From positions 1 through 5,057 of the forward strand of contig JAAYUR010000522.1 in NCBI GenBank assembly GCA_012517645.1: a stretch of DNA of 5,057 nucleotides. Direction: 5' to 3'. The translations under genes were made by a program, and so were the position numbers. Below the pieces are notes generated by a model. That model made no database searches. It was given only the letters and a program-made list of their open reading frames with translations, and was not told where the DNA came from. This DNA is from Treponema sp. (lineage in GTDB: Bacteria; Spirochaetota; Spirochaetia; Treponematales; UBA12059). Below are positions 1 to 5,057 of the stretch, piece after piece (the first letter of the stretch is position 1; every line of letters starts with the position of its first letter).

Positions 1-2
1 TA

Positions 3-31
3 TTGACATATATCCCGGGCTTCATCATAGT
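3..31 (+). promoter_or_regulatory. Probable sigma70-type promoter of the small gene and glmS
   Basis: A perfect -35 hexamer TTGACA (3-8) is followed by a 17-base spacer and a -10-like hexamer CATAGT (26-31, four of six matches to TATAAT). Counting the first -10 base as -12 places +1 at base 38, which is the A of the first ATG of the next gene. The transcript would then be leaderless, in keeping with the lack of any Shine-Dalgarno sequence before that ATG. The -10 match is moderate and the element lies at the window edge, so upstream context is not visible. Confidence 0.5.
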
Positions 32-37
32 CCCGCC

Positions 38-328
38 ATGGGAGTACCGGCACAACAGAAGAGTCATCCCCTTTCCCTGGAGCGAAGACAATATCTTTGT
101 GAGCGGTACGGTCTCTCTCCCTCGGACCTGACCCTGCTTCTCGAGGACATCTGGGCCTTCACGGAGGAAACCCCGGAGCGGTACGTCCTGCGCCGGCACT
201 CGGAGCTCCAAAAGCGGGGCTGGACGAACGAGGGGATCTTCAAGCGCCTCGCGGGGGAACTGGCCGCGGGCAGATTCGCGGCGGAGCCCCGTTCCCTGCG
301 GCAGATACGGCGCATCATATACGGGTGA
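38..328 (+). CDS. Small hypothetical cytoplasmic protein (96 aa) upstream of glmS
   Basis: I do not recognise this protein and give it no function. It is 96 residues long, rich in Arg, Leu and Glu, with no signal peptide, membrane segment or Cys/His metal motif. It looks mostly helical: a helix around residues 13-25 (LSLERRQYLCERYGLS), an acidic stretch LLEDIWAFTEET near 33-45, then a basic C-terminal half with RGWTNEGIFKRLAGEL and ending in SLRQIRRIIYG. That layout could suit a small nucleic-acid- or protein-binding domain, but this is only inference from composition. The ATG at 38 has no Shine-Dalgarno sequence; a promoter ending at 31 puts the transcript start at the ATG. The frame is open upstream to the window edge, so a start outside the window cannot be excluded. 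glmS follows 28 bases after the stop on the same strand, so the two are probably co-transcribed. G+C-rich codon use like its neighbours supports it as a real gene. Confidence 0.72.
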   Translation: MGVPAQQKSHPLSLERRQYLCERYGLSPSDLTLLLEDIWAFTEETPERYVLRRHSELQKRGWTNEGIFKRLAGELAAGRFAAEPRSLRQIRRIIYG

Positions 329-342
329 CCGGCGTAGTCCGG

Positions 343-350
343 AAAAGGAG
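343..350 (+). promoter_or_regulatory. Shine-Dalgarno sequence of glmS
   Basis: AAAAGGAG ends six bases before the ATG at 357. It is a full-strength ribosome binding site that fixes the glmS start immediately before the catalytic Cys codon. It contrasts with the two promoter-proximal genes in this window (starts at 38 and 2322), which have none. Confidence 0.85.
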
Positions 351-356
351 CGAACC

Positions 357-2189
357 ATGTGCGGAATCATCGGATACACGGGCCCCCGTAAGGCGCTTCC
401 CCTTCTTGTCCAGGGACTCCGCCTGCTGGAATACCGGGGCTACGATTCCGCCGGAATCGCCCTTACCTCGGAAGGCTCCATCCGGGTGTTCAAGAAAGAG
501 GGCAAGCTGGAAAACCTGGAGGCGATCCTCCCCGCCTCGTCGGCCGCGAAATCCGGGATCGGGCATACCCGCTGGGCGACCCACGGGATCGTGTCGGACA
601 AGAACGCCCATCCCCACCTTGGCTCCCGGGGCCGGGTCGCCGTGGCCCACAACGGCATCCTGGACAACTGGGCGGAGATACGCAAGGAGCTGGAATCCCA
701 GGGAACACTCTTTACAAGCGACACGGACAGCGAGGTCATCGCCCAGCTGGTCGAGAAGGAACTGGAGACAAAAGGCCCCACGGAGGCCGTCATTAGCGCC
801 CTGAAACGGATTTCCGGCACCTACGGCATCGCCGTGACCTTCGCGGACAAGCCGGGCCTGATCATCGGCGCCCGGAACGGCAGTCCCTTGGCCGTCGGCA
901 TCGGCGACGGCGAGGCCTTCCTGGCCAGCGACCCCTCGGCCTTCGCCTCCCATACCCGAAAGGCCGTCTTCCTTCAGGACGGGGAAATAGCCGTGCTCCA
1001 GCCCAAGTCCTGGGAAATCCGGAACCTGCGGGGCGAGCTCTCCGACCGGGAAGCCGAGACCTTGCCGGCCCGGACCGCGGAGGGCGACAAGGGCGCCCAC
1101 CCCGATTTCTTCCTGAAGGAAACCTTCGAACAGCCCCAAGCCGTGGCCCGGGCCCTGGGAAACGGCGGCCGTCTGGTCAAGGACCTGGGCACGGCCAAGC
1201 TGGGCGGCCTGGAGCTGTCCCCCCGGGAAATCCAGGGTATCCGGGAAATCGTCTTCGTCGCCATGGGCACCGCCCTGCACGCCGCCATGGTCGGAGCCCG
1301 GATCGTGGAAACCTGGGCCCGTATCCCTTCCCGGGCGGAGGACGCGAGCGAACTGAGATCGGCCAACCCCATCGTGCACAAGGATTCGCTGTACGTAGCC
1401 GTCAGCCAGTCCGGGGAGACCGCGGACACCCTGGCGGCGGTGCGGGAGATCCAGATGAAGGGCGGACGGACGATCGGCATCGTGAACGGGGTCGGATCCA
1501 CCCTGGCGCGGCTCTGCGGAAGCGGAATCTACGTCCACGCGGGTCCCGAGCACTCCGTGGCCGCCACGAAGTCCTGGAGCGCCCAGATCGTCTGCTGCGC
1601 CCTCCTGGCCTTGACGGTCGGCCGTTCCCGGTACCTCTCCCTGGGGGAGGGTCGACAGGCGGTGGAGGAGCTCGAGGCGCTCCCCGGCAAGATCGAGCAG
1701 GCCCTGGGCCTGAAATCCCGGGTGGAGGAGTTGGCGAAACGGTGGAGCGGAGCCCGGAGCGCCCTCTTCCTGGGCCGGGGCGTCCTCTACCCCGCAGCCT
1801 TGGAAGGAGCCCTGAAGCTCAAGGAGATCAGCTACGTCCACGCCGAGGGTTTCGCGGGCGGAGCCCTCAAACACGGCCCCCTGGCCCTGGTAAGTCCGGA
1901 TGTCCCTACCTTCGCCCTTCTGGCGGACGGGGAGAGCTTCGACCGCACTCTTTCCAACATGTCCGAGGTGCGGGCGCGCAGGGGGCCGGTCATCGCCGTG
2001 TCGAACCGGGACGACCCTCGGCTTTCGGAGGCCGCGGACGAGGTATTCCTGGTGCCGCCCAGCCTTGAGGTGCTCTCTCCGGTCCTGGAGACGATCCCGT
2101 TGCAGCTCTACGCCCGGGCGGTGGCTTCCGAACTGGGCAGGGACGTGGACCGGCCTCGGAACCTGGCCAAGAGCGTGACCACCGAGTGA
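357..2189 (+). CDS. glmS: Glutamine--fructose-6-phosphate aminotransferase (isomerizing)
   Basis: Converts fructose-6-phosphate and glutamine to glucosamine-6-phosphate and glutamate, the first committed step to UDP-GlcNAc for peptidoglycan and other surface glycans; cytoplasmic. At 610 residues it has the normal family length. The N-terminal Ntn glutaminase domain (about 1-220) starts MCGIIGYTG with nucleophile Cys2, followed by HTRWATHG (70-77), NAHPH (83-87), HNG (98-100) and SDTDSEV (121-127). Two SIS sugar-phosphate domains follow: phosphate loop SQSGETADT (350-358), then KLKEISY (487-493), KHGP (505-508) and the C-terminal NLAKSV. Lys487, Glu490, His506 and Lys605 correspond to the catalytic Lys485, Glu488, His504 and Schiff-base Lys603 of E. 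coli GlmS. Oddities are substitutions in usually conserved spots: GTALH for GTSYH near 304-308, VAATK for VASTK near 401-405, and GGALKHGP for GELKHGP near 501-508. The start is fixed by a strong Shine-Dalgarno sequence and by the need for Cys at position 2. It is probably the second gene of an operon with the 96-residue protein. Confidence 0.97.
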   Translation: MCGIIGYTGPRKALPLLVQGLRLLEYRGYDSAGIALTSEGSIRVFKKEGKLENLEAILPASSAAKSGIGHTRWATHGIVSDKNAHPHLGSRGRVAVAHNGILDNWAEIRKELESQGTLFTSDTDSEVIAQLVEKELETKGPTEAVISALKRISGTYGIAVTFADKPGLIIGARNGSPLAVGIGDGEAFLASDPSAFASHTRKAVFLQDGEIAVLQPKSWEIRNLRGELSDREAETLPARTAEGDKGAHPDFFLKETFEQPQAVARALGNGGRLVKDLGTAKLGGLELSPREIQGIREIVFVAMGTALHAAMVGARIVETWARIPSRAEDASELRSANPIVHKDSLYVAVSQSGETADTLAAVREIQMKGGRTIGIVNGVGSTLARLCGSGIYVHAGPEHSVAATKSWSAQIVCCALLALTVGRSRYLSLGEGRQAVEELEALPGKIEQALGLKSRVEELAKRWSGARSALFLGRGVLYPAALEGALKLKEISYVHAEGFAGGALKHGPLALVSPDVPTFALLADGESFDRTLSNMSEVRARRGPVIAVSNRDDPRLSEAADEVFLVPPSLEVLSPVLETIPLQLYARAVASELGRDVDRPRNLAKSVTTE

Positions 2190-2190
2190 G

Positions 2191-2213
2191 GGTCCCCGCA
2201 CAGCCCGGGGTCC
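2191..2213 (+). terminator. GC-rich hairpin just after the glmS stop; possible weak terminator
   Basis: The arms GGTCCCCG (2191-2198) and CGGGGTCC (2206-2213) pair around a 7-base loop with one internal T-T mismatch. The hairpin begins one base after the glmS stop codon. No T-tract follows directly, so it is not a canonical intrinsic terminator. It may act as an mRNA 3'-end stabiliser, a weak or factor-assisted terminator, or simply reflect the high G+C. Confidence 0.35.
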
Positions 2214-2227
2214 GGGACGGGGCAGGC

Positions 2228-2264
2228 CGGGGGGCTCGGGGAGCGCGGCGTCCGCAGGCCCCCG
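2228..2264 (+). other. Second GC-rich imperfect hairpin between glmS and carD
   Basis: CGGGGG (2228-2233) pairs with CCCCCG (2259-2264), and a small inner hairpin GCGG/CCGC (2245-2248 with 2252-2255, loop CGT) lies between them. With the hairpin at 2191-2213 it fills most of the gap before the AT-rich carD promoter. The nearest T-run is 30 bases downstream, inside the promoter spacer, so termination here is only a possibility. Confidence 0.3.
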
Positions 2265-2280
2265 CTAATTCCCGTTCAAA

Positions 2281-2309
2281 TTGACTTTTAGAGTTTTTTT
2301 CTTTAAACT
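2281..2309 (+). promoter_or_regulatory. Probable sigma70-type promoter of carD
   Basis: TTGACT (2281-2286, five of six) is followed by exactly 17 bases and TAAACT (2304-2309, four of six). The spacer contains a run of seven T (2294-2300). The element sits in a sharply AT-rich island (about 2266-2325) in an otherwise GC-rich window. The predicted +1 is base 2316, leaving only about six untranslated bases before the ATG at 2322. Confidence 0.65.
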
Positions 2310-2321
2310 GTCCATACCTAT

Positions 2322-2822
2322 ATGAGCAATTCTCCGGCTACAGAGTTCAAGGTGGACCAGAGGGTCGTCTACCCCAGCCAGGGGGTCGGCCGGATCACCT
2401 CCATCACGGAAAAGAAGTTCAAGGACGCCTCGGTCCTCTACTACATCATCTATCTGGAATTCTCGGACATGACCGTGATGGTCCCGGTGGACAAGGCCCG
2501 GGAACTGGGCATCCGCCCCATCGTGCCCAAGAGCGAGGCCCTTAAAGCCCTGAACTTCATCGCCGAAGAATACGCGCCCATACCTTCGGATTGGAAGCTC
2601 CGATACCAGATGAACCTGGACCTGCTCAAGAAGGGTTCCGTCATGGACATCGCCTCCGTGGTTCGATCCCTCTATCACCGGTCCAAGATCAAGGAACTGC
2701 CGATCCTGGAGCGAAAGCTCTATGACTCCGCCCTCAATCTCCTGCAGGACGAGGTCTCCTTCGCCCTGTCCAAACCCAAGGACGAGATCGCCGAGATCAT
2801 ACGGCAGAAGCTGGAAGGCTGA
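2322..2822 (+). CDS. carD: CarD/CdnL family RNA polymerase-binding transcription regulator
   Basis: CarD/CdnL proteins bind the beta subunit of RNA polymerase through an N-terminal Tudor-like domain and stabilise the open promoter complex through a C-terminal helical domain; they act widely at housekeeping and rRNA promoters. The N-terminal domain (about 9-80) shows the family signature FKVDQRVVYPSQGVGRI and MVPVDKARELGIRPIV. The helical domain (about 85-166) has DWKLRYQMNL, then GSVMDIASVVRSLYHRS and LQDEVSFAL. Trp91 corresponds to the Trp that wedges into the upstream edge of the transcription bubble (Trp85 in Mycobacterium tuberculosis CarD). The 166-residue length is normal for the short family, without the long AT-hook extension of Myxococcus CarD. 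The ATG at 2322 is well supported: an in-frame stop at 2304 blocks upstream extension, and the only alternative is a weak GTG at 2352 that would cut into the domain edge. No Shine-Dalgarno sequence precedes it. It appears monocistronic and converges on the GH31 gene, with 28 bases between stops and no clear terminator there. Confidence 0.93.
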   Translation: MSNSPATEFKVDQRVVYPSQGVGRITSITEKKFKDASVLYYIIYLEFSDMTVMVPVDKARELGIRPIVPKSEALKALNFIAEEYAPIPSDWKLRYQMNLDLLKKGSVMDIASVVRSLYHRSKIKELPILERKLYDSALNLLQDEVSFALSKPKDEIAEIIRQKLEG

Positions 2823-2850
2823 ACTGCGGGATCCGGGCTGAACGGCCGGG

Positions 2851-4851
2851 TCAGAGCCTCCGGGCGGTCCTTCGGATGGTATCGAAGAGGGGTGCGAAGC
2901 GGGACGACTCCCGGTAGAACACCAGAGGGTACCCCAAGGGAGCATCCAGGCTGACCGGGCCGCCTCGGAAGACCCGGCTGGTCCAGAAATGCACCCAGCG
3001 GTCCGGGGGCAGCCACGCGTCCTTCACCTCCTGCCCTTTACGAAACACCGGACAGACCAGAAGATCCCTCCCGTAGAGGTACTGGTGATCCAGGAACCGG
3101 ACTTCAGGATCCTCCTCGTAGTGGATCCACAGGTGGCGGACGGGTGGCAGTCCGGCCTCCGAGCATTCCCGGGCCGCCGCCTCGTGATAGGGGGCCAGGG
3201 CCGCGAAGATTCCCGCCATCCGGGCGAAATGCCGGAGACAGGAGGAATCGGTCCAATACTGGCTGTCCGCCAGGGGCCGGATGCCCTCCTGGGTACGGAA
3301 GATCGGGGAGAACGCCGCCATCTCGAACCACCGCTTGAGGCATTCGGGATTGCGGGATCCAAAGGACCCGGAAACGCAGCCGCCCGCGTCGAAATGCCAG
3401 AATCCGGCGCCGGACAGGCCCGCGGACAGTCCCGCGGGCACGACGCTTGAGATTCCCGCCGCGTCGCTGAAGTCCGCGATCTGGGTTCCCGCCCAAAAGC
3501 CCGAGACCAGGGCCGGAGACCCCGCCCAGCCCGAACGCTGGAAGAACGCGATCTCCTCGGAGGCGCCCGCTTCTCGGATCGCCTCCCTGCAGGCCCGGGC
3601 CCAGAGCACGGGCCAGAGGTTGCGGAGGTCCCGAGGCTTTTCCCCGGAATGGAGAACGGCGTCATCCGGAAGCTCTTCCCCGAAATCCAAGAGCCATCCG
3701 GACATGCCCGGGCCGATCATCCGGGCCCTCAGGGTATCCTTGACCCAGCGGAAGGCCTGGGGATTCGTCAGATCCGGCATCGCCGAGGCGTACGGCCCCG
3801 CTCCGAACCGATACTCCCCGCCTGCGGGCGAGCGCACCAGAAGGCCGCGATCCCGGACTTCCGGGAAGAGTCCGCCGTCGGCAGCCAGGTAGGGATTGAT
3901 GTATCCCAGGAACCGCACACCCTCCGAGCGAAGCCGGGATATGAATCCCGGGAGATCCGGGTACAAACCCTCGTCGGGCTCCCAGTTCCAGTAAACGTGG
4001 AACCCCTGCCGGGTGTTCCGGAAACCGCACCAGTCCCGGACCCATACCGCGCAGACCGGAACTCCGGCTTCCCGGGCGGCGTTCAGCTTCCGAAGGACCT
4101 CGGAGGCGCCGCCTCCGACGCCCAGGATGACCCCCGTCCGGGTCCACCCGGGAACCGGAGGCGGTCGGCCCGCGTGATAGGCCAGGGAGGCCGCCGTTTC
4201 CGCGGCGCTCCCGCCCCGGCCCACGGCGATCTCCCGGGGGGTCCGGCGAAACTCCAGAACCGTCTGCCTGGACGAGCGGAAGTCGAAGCGCGCATAGGAG
4301 GAGGTATCCGCGAAGACCCAGTATCTCTCGGTGGAGACGAAGCACGGGAGGGGCAGGTAGGTGGAGTCGATCCGCCGGCCGTTCCGCTTGAGGGTCCTCG
4401 GCAGCGGAATGGGACAGAACTGTCGCCGGCTCCCCCGATCCTCCACCCGGAGCGCCACAGAGCGGCCCTTGAGGTCCAGGCGGCCGAACCGTTCCCCGCA
4501 GCCGAAGACGGCCTCTCCGGGCACGGCGGCCAGCCGCAACCGGAACCGGTCGTATCGGTCCGTGGGGCGTTCGAAGCCGAGCCGCAGAACGCCTCCGGCA
4601 AGCCGAGCGTCCAATCGGAGCCTTCCCTCGAAATCAACGATCGCCCGGGTCGGAGAGGACTCCTCGATCCGGAATTTCCTGAGCGGGAGGTACCGGATCC
4701 GGCCATCCCGGCGGACGCTCCCGTTCCGGCCGGACCGGGCATCCTCTCCGGTCCCCAGCTCCACGCAGGGCCTGCGCTCGGAATGGACGATCACCCGATG
4801 TCCTTCCATGGAGAGGGAGAAGCCTTCCGGGCCGGTTTCCAGGACGATCAC
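2851..4851 (-). CDS. GH31 family protein, YihQ-like, with altered catalytic and substrate residues
   Basis: A 666-residue protein with no signal peptide, so cytoplasmic. It has a beta-rich N-terminal domain (about 1-225), a (beta/alpha)8 GH31 catalytic domain (about 230-560) and C-terminal beta domains. GH31 enzymes are retaining alpha-glycosidases using two Asp residues. From residue 246 to 526 it matches E. coli YihQ, recalled from memory, at a constant offset of 16 without gaps: RDWCGFR (272-278), RFLGYINPYLA, GWLLDFGEELP, WPVLWARACREA, FWAGTQ and FRTQEG. The nucleophile is kept (Asp389 for Asp405). The acid/base Asp472 is Thr456 (codon ACC, two base changes from GAC). Sulfoquinovose contacts Gln262, Gln288, Arg301 and Tyr508 are Gly246, Arg272, His285 and Cys492; only Trp304 (Trp288) remains. 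Active-site His537 is Gln521. The frame is intact, so this is no simple pseudogene. It could be a non-catalytic glycan-binding protein or an enzyme with new chemistry. It starts with GTG behind GGAAGGGG, 22 bases after an ankyrin gene, probably in one operon. GH31 membership is firm; the function is open. Confidence 0.9.
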   Translation of the reverse strand: MIVLETGPEGFSLSMEGHRVIVHSERRPCVELGTGEDARSGRNGSVRRDGRIRYLPLRKFRIEESSPTRAIVDFEGRLRLDARLAGGVLRLGFERPTDRYDRFRLRLAAVPGEAVFGCGERFGRLDLKGRSVALRVEDRGSRRQFCPIPLPRTLKRNGRRIDSTYLPLPCFVSTERYWVFADTSSYARFDFRSSRQTVLEFRRTPREIAVGRGGSAAETAASLAYHAGRPPPVPGWTRTGVILGVGGGASEVLRKLNAAREAGVPVCAVWVRDWCGFRNTRQGFHVYWNWEPDEGLYPDLPGFISRLRSEGVRFLGYINPYLAADGGLFPEVRDRGLLVRSPAGGEYRFGAGPYASAMPDLTNPQAFRWVKDTLRARMIGPGMSGWLLDFGEELPDDAVLHSGEKPRDLRNLWPVLWARACREAIREAGASEEIAFFQRSGWAGSPALVSGFWAGTQIADFSDAAGISSVVPAGLSAGLSGAGFWHFDAGGCVSGSFGSRNPECLKRWFEMAAFSPIFRTQEGIRPLADSQYWTDSSCLRHFARMAGIFAALAPYHEAAARECSEAGLPPVRHLWIHYEEDPEVRFLDHQYLYGRDLLVCPVFRKGQEVKDAWLPPDRWVHFWTSRVFRGGPVSLDAPLGYPLVFYRESSRFAPLFDTIRRTARRL

Positions 4852-4858
4852 CGAGTCA

Positions 4859-4866
4859 CCCCTTCC
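4859..4866 (-). promoter_or_regulatory. Shine-Dalgarno sequence of the GH31-like gene
   Basis: On the minus strand GGAAGGGG lies seven bases before the GTG at 4851, one mismatch from AAGGAG in its core. It lies in the 22-base gap after the upstream ankyrin gene and supports the GTG as the start over the next in-frame ATG fourteen codons later. Confidence 0.6.
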
Positions 4867-4873
4867 GGCGAGG

Positions 4874-5057
4874 TCACCGCGCGAACAGGCCCACCATGTC
4901 CGGGTTATGGAATAGCTCGGCGTATTTCCGCGCGGAGAACCCGAGCTTGTCCGCGATATCCGGGTCGGCCCCGTAGGACAACAGCCTGCGGCACAGGTCC
5001 ACGTCGTTCCGTCCGACCGCGATGACCAGGGCGGTCTGCCCGTCCTTGCTGGTCAGA
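4874..5057 (-). CDS. Ankyrin-repeat protein, C-terminal 60 residues (partial)
   Basis: The reading frame enters from the right edge (first full codon at 5056) and ends at TGA 4876-4874, giving 60 visible residues. They contain one clear ankyrin repeat: DGQTALVIAVGRNDVDLC, then RRLLSYGADPDIAD. These match the consensus pattern of G-x-TAL-x-x-A, a central helix, LL-x-x-GAD-P and a closing Asp. A degenerate C-terminal capping repeat follows (LGFSARKYAELFHNPDMVGLFAR). Ankyrin repeats mediate protein-protein contacts and have no catalytic role of their own. The number of repeats and any N-terminal signal or other domain lie outside the window. The stop is 22 bases before the GTG of the GH31-like gene on the same strand, so the two are probably co-transcribed. 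Whether the products interact cannot be told from sequence. Confidence 0.85.
   Translation of the reverse strand, partial: LTSKDGQTALVIAVGRNDVDLCRRLLSYGADPDIADKLGFSARKYAELFHNPDMVGLFAR

Noticed and set aside
329..356. Possible glmS ribozyme/riboswitch upstream of glmS
   Set aside because: Only 28 bases separate glmS from the preceding gene, too short for the ribozyme, and they are accounted for by a ribosome binding site.
315..2201. A 628-residue open frame antisense to the whole of glmS
   Set aside because: It mirrors glmS codon structure in GC-rich DNA, has a low-complexity Gly/Arg/Asp/Pro-rich product with no recognisable domain, and glmS is unmistakable on the other strand.
2823..2850. 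Possible bidirectional terminator between the convergent carD and GH31 genes
   Set aside because: Only a weak four-pair stem (2836-2839 with 2844-2847, including a G-T pair) and no T-run on either strand.
2265..2945. A 226-residue minus-strand open frame across carD
   Set aside because: It is antisense to carD, runs through the carD promoter and overlaps the GH31 3' end; the product has no recognisable features.
4100..4118. Perfect palindrome of two 9-base arms (TCGGAGGCG / CGCCTCCGA) around one C
   Set aside because: It lies inside the GH31 coding sequence and is explained by codons for a Gly-rich stretch (GVGGGASE); no sign of operator or terminator function.
3649..5025. A 458-residue plus-strand open frame antisense to the GH31 and ankyrin genes
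   Set aside because: Pro/Gly/Arg-rich shadow of well-supported genes on the minus strand; no motif and no convincing ribosome binding site.

Overview
This is a GC-rich bacterial window (I estimate somewhat over 60% G+C by eye) with four complete protein-coding genes and one truncated by the right edge. A CarD/CdnL-type RNA polymerase-binding protein with a YPSQGVGRI signature, next to a high-GC glmS, would fit a high-GC spirochaete or a relative. I hold that assignment loosely because no taxonomic marker is present. There are no RNA genes, insertion sequences, CRISPR arrays or long repeats.

Left half, plus strand. A small unrecognised 96-residue protein (38-328) is followed after 28 bases by glmS (357-2189), which makes glucosamine-6-phosphate, the entry point to UDP-GlcNAc and the cell wall. 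The two look co-transcribed. After a 132-base gap with GC-rich hairpins and then an AT-rich promoter comes carD (2322-2822). Both the small gene and carD have a sigma70-type promoter placed so that the predicted transcript starts at, or about six bases before, the ATG, and neither has a Shine-Dalgarno sequence. glmS, which lies inside an operon, has a clear one. This suggests leaderless initiation at the two promoter-proximal genes.

Right half, minus strand, convergent with carD (28 bases between the stops). The end of an ankyrin-repeat protein (4874-5057, running out of the window) is followed after 22 bases by a 666-residue glycoside hydrolase family 31 (GH31) protein (2851-4851, GTG start). 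This protein aligns without gaps, through the catalytic core, to E. coli YihQ (sulfoquinovosidase) as I remember that sequence. It keeps the catalytic nucleophile (Asp389) but has Thr456 where the acid/base Asp belongs. It has also lost four of the five sulfoquinovose contacts and an active-site His. It is therefore either a pseudo-glycosidase or an enzyme with a changed mechanism or substrate.

The GH31-like protein paired with an ankyrin protein is the most unusual part of the window. Nothing here amounts to a demonstrably new multi-gene system. The remaining genes are housekeeping functions, with some atypical residues in GlmS.
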